Assembly (NCBI RefSeq): GCF_009807035.1
Contig: NZ_WUBI01000004.1
Span: forward strand, 558,001-622,000
Origin: Paenibacillus dendrobii
GTDB lineage: Bacteria; Bacillota; Bacilli; Paenibacillales; Paenibacillaceae
Direction of reading: 5' to 3'
Length of the DNA stretch: 64,000 nucleotides
Shown here: piece by piece, positions 9,624-17,446 of the stretch
Layout: each line of letters opens with the position of its first letter
Position numbering within the stretch: the stretch's first letter is position 1
Program-made: the position numbers and the translations under genes
The notes under the pieces: generated by a model
What the model saw: only the letters and a program-made list of their open reading frames with translations
Database searches by the model: none
What the model was told of the DNA's origin: nothing

Positions 9624-10672
9624 AAAATAGACGCATTGCTGTTATCGATACTAAATTCCCTTGGATGCTGAGTGGTTTTCGTTACTGGGAAAACTACTAC
9701 ATTCAAGAGGAGTGTCCAGATACTGTATTCATTGCGATACAACCTCATACGGATCCTTTTCCAGCTAAGGTATATTCATTTTCAGAAATAGAAGATGTCA
9801 TTATAAAGTACGGTATAACAGATTTGTATTGTGTCTTTTTAAACTTAGTCTTGAGCCTATTAGGCAAAAACGAGTTGAAGACAGGTGCCATGGTGCCTGG
9901 TTCCAATATTTTGTGGTGTATTATAGATCTGATAAATAAGTATAATCTAAAACTGCATACTACCCTTTATCCAGGAGGTGGATTAGATCCCAGAACCAAT
10001 AAAAGTTTTATCGAGAGGGTAGGAAGTGAGTGTAAAACTGTATTTACAAATGTAGACGAAGTGATGAATGTGCTGCCTCAAAGCATTTATATTCCAGGGA
10101 TTATTAATACTGAATTCTATAATCTAGAGGAAAAATCGCAGGTTTTCCCTATCCATCTTATATTTTGTGCAGTGAATGCTCCTCGAAAGGGATTTTCTAC
10201 TTTAGTAAATGCATTTAACCAATTAAATGAAGATTTCCATATACATATTGTAGGGAATTGGGAATCTGAATTAAACACGATTAAAAATAAAAATTTCACG
10301 TTTTATGGCGTTTTAAATCCGCTTCAATTAAGACAACTATATAAAAAATGCCATGTGTTTATAAGTTGCAGCACTGAGGATGAAAATGCTATGGATGGCT
10401 TCCCAACAACCGCTGCAGCTGAAGCAATGTCAACGGGGTGTTTATTAGTTAGTACAAATGTTAGGAATGAGACAAGAGTATTCCGTGATCACTTTGATTA
10501 TTATAGATTTGAAGCGAATAACTCGGACATGCTAGTTAGTGTGTTGCATAAAATAAAAGAAGAATTCCCTATAGTTCAGCAAATGGGATATCGTTCTGCT
10601 AATACAATACGTTCTTTAGTTGATGCCAGAAAAAATGTTGGATTTAAGCTGAACCAAATGTTAAAAGATTAA
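9620..10672 (+). CDS. GT-B fold glycosyltransferase (family 4-like)
   Basis: The C-terminal half has the GT4 pattern: LIFCAVNAPRKGFSTLVNAF (nucleotide-site lysine), IVGNW, FYGVLNPLQLRQLYKKCHVFIS and FPTTAAAEAMSTGCLLVST with the E-x7-E-like region. The N-terminal half is divergent, as usual for acceptor domains. The ATG overlaps the aminotransferase stop by four bases (ATGA), so the two are translationally coupled. A sensible role is transfer of the amino sugar made by its neighbour; the sugar is not identifiable from sequence. Confidence 0.78.
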   Translation: MKNRRIAVIDTKFPWMLSGFRYWENYYIQEECPDTVFIAIQPHTDPFPAKVYSFSEIEDVIIKYGITDLYCVFLNLVLSLLGKNELKTGAMVPGSNILWCIIDLINKYNLKLHTTLYPGGGLDPRTNKSFIERVGSECKTVFTNVDEVMNVLPQSIYIPGIINTEFYNLEEKSQVFPIHLIFCAVNAPRKGFSTLVNAFNQLNEDFHIHIVGNWESELNTIKNKNFTFYGVLNPLQLRQLYKKCHVFISCSTEDENAMDGFPTTAAAEAMSTGCLLVSTNVRNETRVFRDHFDYYRFEANNSDMLVSVLHKIKEEFPIVQQMGYRSANTIRSLVDARKNVGFKLNQMLKD

Positions 10673-10695
10673 GAGAATAGAAGGGAGGGAGCAAA

Positions 10696-11685
10696 TTGAA
10701 GAGAGCATATATTAAAGGGATTGATTACCATGTTCCTGAACTTTTTGAGAAGAATTCAGAAAGCGACAGAATTACTCGAAAAGTTGGAATATTAAAAAGG
10801 CCTATCGCTAATTGTGACGAGTACGCATCTGATTTAGCGATTGCTGCGGCTAAAAAAATGCTCACTAAACAAAATATAGATATAAGTACCATCGATATGT
10901 TGATCTACTGTACACAATCTCCTGACTATATTCTTCCTACAACTGCATGCATACTACAAGATGCCTTAGGTTTGTCGACAAGATGTGCAGCATTTGATAT
11001 TAACTTAGGGTGCTCAGGATATGTCTATGGGCTTTCAGTCGCCAAGGCTTTTATAGAATCCGGCATGGCCAACAATATTTTGTTTTTAACGTCAGATACT
11101 TACAGTAAGTATATTAATCCGAAAGATCGAAGCGTGAGAGTTTTATTTGGCGATGGAGCAAGTGCAACCTTAGTTTCAGGTAAAGAATCGGACAGAGAAT
11201 TAATTGGACCATTTGTTTTTGGAACTGATGGAACCGGTAAAGATAACCTGATTATTAAATCAGGTGGTCTAAAGGAACCCATCACGAAACAATCTGAAAT
11301 AGAAGAAGAAGATTCATTCGGAAATATTCGCTCCAATAGAAATCTATACATGAATGGATCGGAAATTTTTAATTTCACTTTGAGAGAGATTCCACTGGCC
11401 GTTACCAAATTATTAAGTATATCTGGTATGAAGATTAAAGATTATAATCGATTTGTTTTTCATCAAGCAAACAAATTCATGTTAGAAAATTTAAGGAAAA
11501 TACTGGACATTTCCGAAGAGAGATTTTCACTCAACCTTGAGAATTATGGAAATACGGTATCTTCCAGTATTCCGATTTCTTTGTGCAAAGATTTGGAAAA
11601 CAAAAAAGCGAGCAAAGAAGATACTGCTATGTTAGTAGGCTTTGGAGTGGGTTATTCATGGGCTGCATGCAATATTATATTATGA
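10696..11685 (+). CDS. 3-oxoacyl-ACP synthase III-like enzyme (first of pair)
   Basis: KAS III enzymes condense a short acyl-CoA with malonyl-ACP. The full catalytic triad is visible: Cys106 in NLGCSGYVYGL, His256 in FHQANKF, Asn286 in YGNTVSSS. Starts with TTG behind AAGGGAGGG. It is clearly distinct from the housekeeping fabH at 49535 (which has NATCAGFAYGL and PHSAN) and closely resembles the second copy at 11955 (both use LGCSGYVYGL and HQANKF). It opens the acyl module in the glycan island, so the product is probably used to acylate a sugar rather than for membrane lipids (inference). Confidence 0.9.
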   Translation: MKRAYIKGIDYHVPELFEKNSESDRITRKVGILKRPIANCDEYASDLAIAAAKKMLTKQNIDISTIDMLIYCTQSPDYILPTTACILQDALGLSTRCAAFDINLGCSGYVYGLSVAKAFIESGMANNILFLTSDTYSKYINPKDRSVRVLFGDGASATLVSGKESDRELIGPFVFGTDGTGKDNLIIKSGGLKEPITKQSEIEEEDSFGNIRSNRNLYMNGSEIFNFTLREIPLAVTKLLSISGMKIKDYNRFVFHQANKFMLENLRKILDISEERFSLNLENYGNTVSSSIPISLCKDLENKKASKEDTAMLVGFGVGYSWAACNIIL

Positions 11686-11712
11686 TAATTATAAGCTGGA
11701 AGGATGATGAAA

Positions 11713-11952
11713 ATGACTAAGAATGAGTTTTTGAAAAGATTGGAAGAGCAAGTAATTATGCCTGATGAGGAAATAATTCTGACCCCGGATACAGTTTTGG
11801 ATGATTTGGAGGAGTGGGACTCTTTGGCCGCAGTTGCATTTTTGGCATTTTCTGATCGGGAATTAGGTGTTCATGTAAACCCGGATCAATTGAAAAATTG
11901 CAAATTTGTTCGAGATATAATAAATCTGGTTTCAAGTAAGCTAACGGAGTAA
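11713..11952 (+). CDS. Dedicated acyl carrier protein
   Basis: A 79-residue acidic protein with the carrier signature EEWDSLAAV; Ser37 in DSL is the phosphopantetheine site. It lies between the two KAS III genes, so it probably carries the acyl chain built by them. Start at 11713 gives GGAAGGA an 8-base spacing; ATGs at 11704 and 11707 lie within or right behind the ribosome site. It lacks the DSLD and helix II residues typical of the housekeeping AcpP, which fits a pathway-specific carrier. No phosphopantetheinyl transferase is nearby, so the general one must activate it. Confidence 0.87.
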   Translation: MTKNEFLKRLEEQVIMPDEEIILTPDTVLDDLEEWDSLAAVAFLAFSDRELGVHVNPDQLKNCKFVRDIINLVSSKLTE

Positions 11953-11954
11953 CT

Positions 11955-13004
11955 ATGATAAAAAGCACTCATGTAAGTATAAGAGGCATTTGTTCAGCGT
12001 TACCCAAAAATAAGGTGGATCTAAGTACGGATATACCATACTTTACAACAAAGGAAATTAGGAAAACTCTAAATGTAATCGGAACGAATACAGTATTCAG
12101 AGCCCTTGAAGATCAGACAACAGCAGATCTATGTACTACAGCAGCTGAGAAAGTTCTTCAAGATCTTGATTGGGAACGGGACACAATTGACGCTCTTATT
12201 TTTCTGAGCCAAACACCTGACTATGTATTGCCTGCTACTTCATGTGTTTTACAACACAAATTAGGGCTATCTAATAATTGTATTGCATTCGATATTACGT
12301 TAGGTTGTTCAGGCTATGTGTATGGGTTGTATATAGTTTCTCAATTAGTACAATCTGGGGGCATCAAGAGGGCCCTACTTCTAGTTGGGGACACAATTTC
12401 TAAGTTAATTTCTCCACAAGACCGCTCTGTTAGTCTTTTATTTGGAGATGCAGGATCAGCAACGGCCTTAGAGTTTTCACCTGAAGTTAATGAAATTTCC
12501 TTTGTGATGGGAACTGATGGAGCGGGTGCAAAAAGCATTATCGTTCCGGCAGGTGGCTACCGCGAAAGATATAACGCTAATTCGATGACAAAAATACTCC
12601 ATCAAGACGGTTATTTAAGAGCGCATGAAGATCTATATATGAATGGAACAGAAGTTTTTAATTTCACATCAGAAGTCGTGCCAAGATTAATTAGTGAAAT
12701 CCTTGAAATGCATCAGTGGACTGATCTTGATGTGGACTATTATATGATGCATCAGGCCAACAAATTTATACTAGGTTTTCTTGCAAATAAATGCGGGATA
12801 GACATCACTAAAGTGCCAATTAATATTCATAAATTTGGTAATACAAGTTCGGCCTCTATACCGTTATTAATGACGGATAGCGAAGTGATATTAAATAAGA
12901 AGGATAGAGCAAACCTTATTCTAGCGGGCTTTGGTGTAGGGCTATCTTGGGGCGCAGCCGCATTAACATTAAAAAATGCAACTTTGTCTACTGTTTATGT
13001 ATAA
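11955..13004 (+). CDS. 3-oxoacyl-ACP synthase III-like enzyme (second of pair)
   Basis: The second KAS III paralogue has all three catalytic residues: Cys118 in TLGCSGYVYGL, His266 in MHQANKF, Asn296 in FGNTSSAS. Its start follows the ACP stop by two bases, so coupling is likely. The N-terminus (about residues 12-55) is more divergent than the first copy. Because both copies keep their active sites, neither is a simple inactive chain-length factor. They may act as partners, use different primers, or perform two successive condensations. Which is true cannot be read from the sequence. Confidence 0.9.
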   Translation: MIKSTHVSIRGICSALPKNKVDLSTDIPYFTTKEIRKTLNVIGTNTVFRALEDQTTADLCTTAAEKVLQDLDWERDTIDALIFLSQTPDYVLPATSCVLQHKLGLSNNCIAFDITLGCSGYVYGLYIVSQLVQSGGIKRALLLVGDTISKLISPQDRSVSLLFGDAGSATALEFSPEVNEISFVMGTDGAGAKSIIVPAGGYRERYNANSMTKILHQDGYLRAHEDLYMNGTEVFNFTSEVVPRLISEILEMHQWTDLDVDYYMMHQANKFILGFLANKCGIDITKVPINIHKFGNTSSASIPLLMTDSEVILNKKDRANLILAGFGVGLSWGAAALTLKNATLSTVYV

Positions 13005-13027
13005 AAAAGAGGGGGGTTACAATTTTA

Positions 13028-13792
13028 ATGGAGTATCCCTATTCGTTAAATAGTAAAACAATATTGATTACTGGTGCTTCTTCCGGTATTGGACGAGAGA
13101 CTGCAGTTGTTCTTGACCAGCTTGGAGCAACCTTGATTCTTACCGGAAGAAATAAAGAATCACTTGAGGAGACTAAACTAAGTCTAGATGCCACGAAGCC
13201 GCATATAATAGCTCCATTCGATCTAAACAGTACCAGTGATATTAAAGCTTGGATGAAAGATTTAACAAAGCAATATAATATTTTGATTGATGGGGTAGTT
13301 CACTCGGCTGGGCTACACAAGACCATTCCCCTTAGATTAGGTGATTTGGCTCACTATGATCAATTAATGAATATTAATCTTTACGCTGGTACAGCTCTCT
13401 TACAATGCATGTTAAGTAAAAAGGTGGGGAAATCAGGCTTTTCTTTTGTATTTATGAGTTCAATCATGGGAGCAGTGGGACAGTCAGGAATTTCTGCTTA
13501 TTCTGCTTCGAAAGGTGCCATAAATGCATTTGTTAGATCAGCTGCATTGGAAGTTGCTGATAAGAATGCTAGAGTAAACTCAATTGCTCCAGGGTTTGTG
13601 AAGTCTGAAATGTCCGAGAATTCTTTTTCATTGCTAACTATTGAACAACAAGAAAAAATAATAGAATATCATCCCTTGGGAATTGGTAATCCTAAGGATA
13701 TAGCTTATGGTGCTGCCTTCTTGTTATCAGATGCAGCGAAATGGATAACTGGTACAGTTTTGACTATCGACGGAGGGTATACATGTCATTAA
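13028..13792 (+). CDS. FabG-like 3-oxoacyl-ACP reductase (SDR family)
   Basis: A classical short-chain dehydrogenase of 254 residues with TGASSGIG (residues 15-22, cofactor loop), HSAG, catalytic Ser145, and Tyr158-x3-Lys162 in SAYSASKG, ending with the usual LTIDGGYTCH. The Arg in TGRN after the second strand suggests NADPH. It follows KAS III-ACP-KAS III, so it most likely reduces the 3-oxoacyl-ACP to the 3-hydroxyacyl form. No dehydratase or enoyl reductase follows, so the chain should stop there. AGAGGGGGG precedes the start; an upstream in-frame start inside the KAS III gene is unlikely. Confidence 0.88.
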   Translation: MEYPYSLNSKTILITGASSGIGRETAVVLDQLGATLILTGRNKESLEETKLSLDATKPHIIAPFDLNSTSDIKAWMKDLTKQYNILIDGVVHSAGLHKTIPLRLGDLAHYDQLMNINLYAGTALLQCMLSKKVGKSGFSFVFMSSIMGAVGQSGISAYSASKGAINAFVRSAALEVADKNARVNSIAPGFVKSEMSENSFSLLTIEQQEKIIEYHPLGIGNPKDIAYGAAFLLSDAAKWITGTVLTIDGGYTCH

Positions 13793-14433
13793 ACAGGAGA
13801 CTTGTTATTGCTGGCGCAGGAAGCTTTGGCAGAGAAGTATGGCAATGGGCGAATGACATGCAATCGGAACGAAGAGAATGGGATTCGATTGTATTTATAA
13901 ATGACGATCTTAACGTAGCTCAAAAAATTATTGATTCAGGTATTAACTGCTCGATTATTTCAACAATAAATGACTATATACCAGAGCCTAATGATGTGTG
14001 CGTTTGTGCAATCGGGGAACCTAAAGGGAAACTTCAAGTTATTGATCGACTTAAAAACAAAAATGTTGTATTTACCAATGTTATCCATCCAACAGCGGTA
14101 ATTGGTGTAGGAAGTAAACTGGGCATAGGGATTATTCTTTGTCCCCATTCTGTCGTTACTGTGAATGTAACTATAGGAGATCATGTAATTGTGAATATAG
14201 CATCATCCATTGGCCATGATGCTCACCTTGAAGAAGGAGTAACACTTAGCGCTCATTGTGATGTGACTGGTTATTGTAGATTAAATAAAGGGAGTTTTCT
14301 TGGTTCCGGGGCCAGAATGCTCCCTAAAAGTATATTAGGTGAATTTTCAGTAATAGGTGCTGGAAGCGTAGTTTTGAAAAAGGTAGCTCCTAATCGAAAA
14401 GTATTCGGAAATCCTGCTTACTATGTGGATTGA
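13783..14433 (+). CDS. NeuD/PglD-family sugar acyltransferase (left-handed beta helix)
   Basis: A 216-residue protein with a Rossmann-like N-terminus (LVIAGAGSFGREVW), then hexapeptide repeats from about residue 100 (HPTAVIGVGSKLG; GDHVIVNIASSIGHD) and the ending GNPAYYVD. His145 in SIGHDAHL matches the catalytic base position of PglD, which N-acetylates a 4-amino sugar nucleotide. Overlaps the reductase by 10 bases with CGGAGGG in front. Since it closes an acyl-ACP pathway, it may use 3-hydroxyacyl-ACP instead of acetyl-CoA (inference, as in LpxD-type relatives). Plain acetyl transfer remains possible. Confidence 0.85.
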   Translation: MSLNRRLVIAGAGSFGREVWQWANDMQSERREWDSIVFINDDLNVAQKIIDSGINCSIISTINDYIPEPNDVCVCAIGEPKGKLQVIDRLKNKNVVFTNVIHPTAVIGVGSKLGIGIILCPHSVVTVNVTIGDHVIVNIASSIGHDAHLEEGVTLSAHCDVTGYCRLNKGSFLGSGARMLPKSILGEFSVIGAGSVVLKKVAPNRKVFGNPAYYVD

Positions 14434-14513
14434 TAAAAAGAGTAAATCATCTAAAAGATGCATTGAATATTAATTCAAAAAATTAAATAAACATAAATGT
14501 AGGGTGATTAATC

Positions 14514-15644
14514 GTGAGTACTTCTATTGAACTTATTAGATCCATTGAGCTATATGTCGATTTTATAATTAAGAAATTTGAGAAGTTTGAAATAGATCAA
14601 GATTTTGAAGATGCAGTTAATACTATTGCTGATAATTATGTATTTCTTTATGAATTAATCTTTAAGCAACAGCGATTTTATGAATTGAAATTATTTGATG
14701 AATTTACTGACACCTTGGTTGAGTTTATAGACCTAGTGAACGCAAAAAAGATGTCACAAGCTCTTTATTGCTTTTTGGAACGTTTAGTTTCACGATTCTA
14801 TCTTGTCAAGGCAGTAGTAAAGCTCGAAGAGTATAAGTATTCTTACTATATCAAAGAAGGATCACGAATGGTAATAGTATGGGATATTCATGCGGAATGT
14901 TTAGGTAGAGAAGTAGAATTGCATCAAATAAATGAAATTGAGTTTGATTATGTGAATATAACAAGTGCAGAATACAATCTCATAAAAACAGGGCTAATCA
15001 ATATTGGTGTTGATGATAATAAAATTTTACCTTCAAGCTATCCACATAAAAATCCAATTGAGACTTTCAGTCCTGATGTATATCTCAAGTTAAGAAACCG
15101 AAACTTTAGTATTGTATCAGATGATTGTTGGGGAGGATTCGTTTACAAACAGCTTGGATTGCCTTATAACACACCTTTTATGTGGATGTATTTTCGTAAT
15201 AAGGATTATCTAAAATTGATTAGTGATTTGCAGTTCTATTTAAATAGTAAGCTTGAGTTTATCGACATACCGAGTTTCAATCATCCTGTTGGTTTATTGC
15301 AAGATATACACATTTACTTTAATCATTATAGAAATAAAGAAGAAGCAGAAGGGAAATGGAAGAAAAGATTACAGAAATTCAATTGGGATAATGTATATTT
15401 TAAGATGTCAACAACAAATGAAGAAGATGCAAATGAATTCAACAGAATTTTGTCATATACAGAAAAAAAAGTGAGCTTTTCCTTTGAAGAGTATGATTAC
15501 CCTACAAATATACCTATGCTTGGGTGGAATAGTGAACAAGTACGAAATAGGTATGCAGGGTTTTATCAGTATTTGCATCTGCATTCTAATGATTATTTTG
15601 ATTACGTGGAATGGTTTAATGGTGGTAGCAATTTCAGAAAATAA
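14514..15644 (+). CDS. DUF1919-like protein of the glycan island
   Basis: A 376-residue soluble protein. Residues about 195-310 resemble DUF1919, a family found in exopolysaccharide loci: NFSIVSDDCWGGFVYKQLGL, YNTPFMWMYF, NHPVGLL and FNWDNVYFKMS. The first 110 residues are helical and unrecognised; residues 115-165 have an alternating strand/helix pattern (MVIVWDIHAECLGREVEL). Function is unknown; a glycan-modifying transferase is a guess based on neighbours. Separated from the acyltransferase by 80 bases and from the next gene by 16. Confidence 0.6.
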   Translation: MSTSIELIRSIELYVDFIIKKFEKFEIDQDFEDAVNTIADNYVFLYELIFKQQRFYELKLFDEFTDTLVEFIDLVNAKKMSQALYCFLERLVSRFYLVKAVVKLEEYKYSYYIKEGSRMVIVWDIHAECLGREVELHQINEIEFDYVNITSAEYNLIKTGLINIGVDDNKILPSSYPHKNPIETFSPDVYLKLRNRNFSIVSDDCWGGFVYKQLGLPYNTPFMWMYFRNKDYLKLISDLQFYLNSKLEFIDIPSFNHPVGLLQDIHIYFNHYRNKEEAEGKWKKRLQKFNWDNVYFKMSTTNEEDANEFNRILSYTEKKVSFSFEEYDYPTNIPMLGWNSEQVRNRYAGFYQYLHLHSNDYFDYVEWFNGGSNFRK

Positions 15645-15658
15645 AGGTGGTAGCAATT
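15621..15658 (+). repeat. 13-bp direct repeat at gene junction
   Basis: GGTGGTAGCAATT occurs at 15621-15633 (last codons of the DUF1919-like gene) and again at 15646-15658, where GGTGG serves as ribosome site of the next gene. It looks like a small local duplication that created the present gene junction. Confidence 0.7.
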
Positions 15659-15660
15659 CT

Positions 15661-17433
15661 ATGCTTTTGCCAAAAAAGACAAGTATTATCATTCTCACAT
15701 TCAATAAACTTGAATATACAAAAATTTGTATTGAGAGTATACGGAAGTTTACGCCAATAGGAACCTATCAATTAATCGTTGTGGATAATCTATCTACAGA
15801 TGGCACACGTGATTGGCTTGCTGAGCAGACAGATATTATTACTATTTTTAATGAGGAAAATGTTGGTTTCCCAAGAGGCTGTAACCAAGGGATGGAGTTG
15901 TCGACAGGTGATAGCATACTTTTGTTGAACAATGATGTCGTGGTTACAGAAAATTGGCTGACATTATTAAATGATTGTTTGTATAGTTCAGATGATATTG
16001 GGGCAGTTGGACCTGTAACTAACAGTGCTTACGGAGATCAAGAGATCGCGGCTTCCTATTCAACATTGGATGAGATGTGGAGCTTTGCGAATAACTACAA
16101 TAGAATTGAGCAGCCGGATTGGGAACAAAGGTTGAAGTTAATAGGCTTCTGTATGTTAATCAAAAAAGAAGTAGTTGATAAAGTTGGACTATTAGATGAA
16201 GTCTTTACACCTGGAATGTGTGAAGATAGTGATTTCTCATTTAGGTTAATAAAATCCAACTATAAACTAATGCTTTGCAGGAATGTATTTATACACCATT
16301 TTGGGTCTACTTCATTTGGAGAGCTGCCTGAACAAAGGAAGCAATTATGGAATAGAAATCGAGAGAAGTTTGAAGAAAAATGGGGGTTTCACACAGCCTT
16401 TCACACGCAATCTAGAGATGAACTGGTTCAGTTAATGGATGAACAGGATCGGTATAAGAAAATTAAGGTTCTAGATATTGGATGCGCTTGTGGGGCCACA
16501 CTATTAAAAGTGAAATATAGGTATCCTAATTCAGAGTTGTTTGGTGTAGAAAGAAATGAATACGCAGCTTCCATAGCGACCTTCATAGGTGACGTGACAA
16601 TAGCGGATGTAGAAGATATTTCTTTTGAGGCAAGTTTCTTTGACTATATTTTCTTAGGAGATATTTTACATCAGTTGAAGAATCCAGGGGAATTATTGAT
16701 CCGGCTTAAATCTTCTCTGAAATCCAATGGCACCATTCTAGCAAGTGTCCCGAATGCCTCCCATTATAGCATAATTTTTTCGTTGATAAAAAATAAGACA
16801 CTTTATGGGAAGGATGATGTTTTGGGACAAAATACTCTTAGATTATTCACATTGCCTGAGGTTCAGACTTTGTTTGAGCAAGCAGATTATAAAGAGATTA
16901 GCTATAAATTCGTTCACAATGAAACATCTAATTTGGAGCAGCGTTTCATACAGGAATTAAGCTCGCTCGCTGGATTACAAGATAACACTCACCTTGGTGC
17001 TTTAAAATATGTGATAAGAGCTGTGCGAGGAGGAATTTCATTATCAACCTTGAAAAGTCGACTGGAACAGATTAATCAAGGGGATAATCTTAATGAAGCA
17101 GTTCTTGAAATTATAGGAATGATGGCAGCTCACTCTATTAACTCATCAGTGATCATTTCAGAAGTAAACTCACTAGATATCGATAGGCAGCTTGTTTTCA
17201 ATATATTGGCAAACCAGTTCTTCATGAATGGTGCATATAATGACATTATCCCCCTTCTAAATGCATCTCTTGAAATAAATAGCAGTCACTACGACACGTT
17301 ATATAACTATGCCTATATCCTTCATTCTATTGGTGCAGACAAGGAAGCTTTACTATACTTGAATAAAATTGAAGAGAAAGATAGTGAATCTAACTTTTTG
17401 TTGGAAAAAGTTTTAACTCAGCTCACACTATAG
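15661..17433 (+). CDS. Family 2 glycosyltransferase fused to SAM methyltransferase and TPR
   Basis: Residues 1-245: GT2 domain with TSIIILTFNKLEYTKICI, IVVDNLSTDGT, ENVGFPRGCNQGM and LLLNNDVVVT, a rhamnosyl-transferase-like set. Residues 262-410: class I methyltransferase with an intact motif I (VLDIGCACGA), an acidic residue after strand 2 (FGVERNE) and a DYIFLGDILHQLKNP motif. Residues 490-590: TPR repeats (NSSHYDTLYNYAYILHSIG). Start chosen at ATG 15661 behind AAAGGTGG; upstream starts lie inside the previous gene. Glycan methylation fused to transfer fits a methylated flagellin glycan (inference). Paralogue of the gene at 4818. Confidence 0.82.
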   Translation: MLLPKKTSIIILTFNKLEYTKICIESIRKFTPIGTYQLIVVDNLSTDGTRDWLAEQTDIITIFNEENVGFPRGCNQGMELSTGDSILLLNNDVVVTENWLTLLNDCLYSSDDIGAVGPVTNSAYGDQEIAASYSTLDEMWSFANNYNRIEQPDWEQRLKLIGFCMLIKKEVVDKVGLLDEVFTPGMCEDSDFSFRLIKSNYKLMLCRNVFIHHFGSTSFGELPEQRKQLWNRNREKFEEKWGFHTAFHTQSRDELVQLMDEQDRYKKIKVLDIGCACGATLLKVKYRYPNSELFGVERNEYAASIATFIGDVTIADVEDISFEASFFDYIFLGDILHQLKNPGELLIRLKSSLKSNGTILASVPNASHYSIIFSLIKNKTLYGKDDVLGQNTLRLFTLPEVQTLFEQADYKEISYKFVHNETSNLEQRFIQELSSLAGLQDNTHLGALKYVIRAVRGGISLSTLKSRLEQINQGDNLNEAVLEIIGMMAAHSINSSVIISEVNSLDIDRQLVFNILANQFFMNGAYNDIIPLLNASLEINSSHYDTLYNYAYILHSIGADKEALLYLNKIEEKDSESNFLLEKVLTQLTL

Positions 17434-17446
17434 GGGAATTTGCTTT

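Noticed and set aside
12947-13027. Longer N-terminus for the FabG-like reductase
   Set aside because: The added residues lie within the KAS III coding end; ATG 13028 has AGAGGGGGG and gives the normal SDR start.
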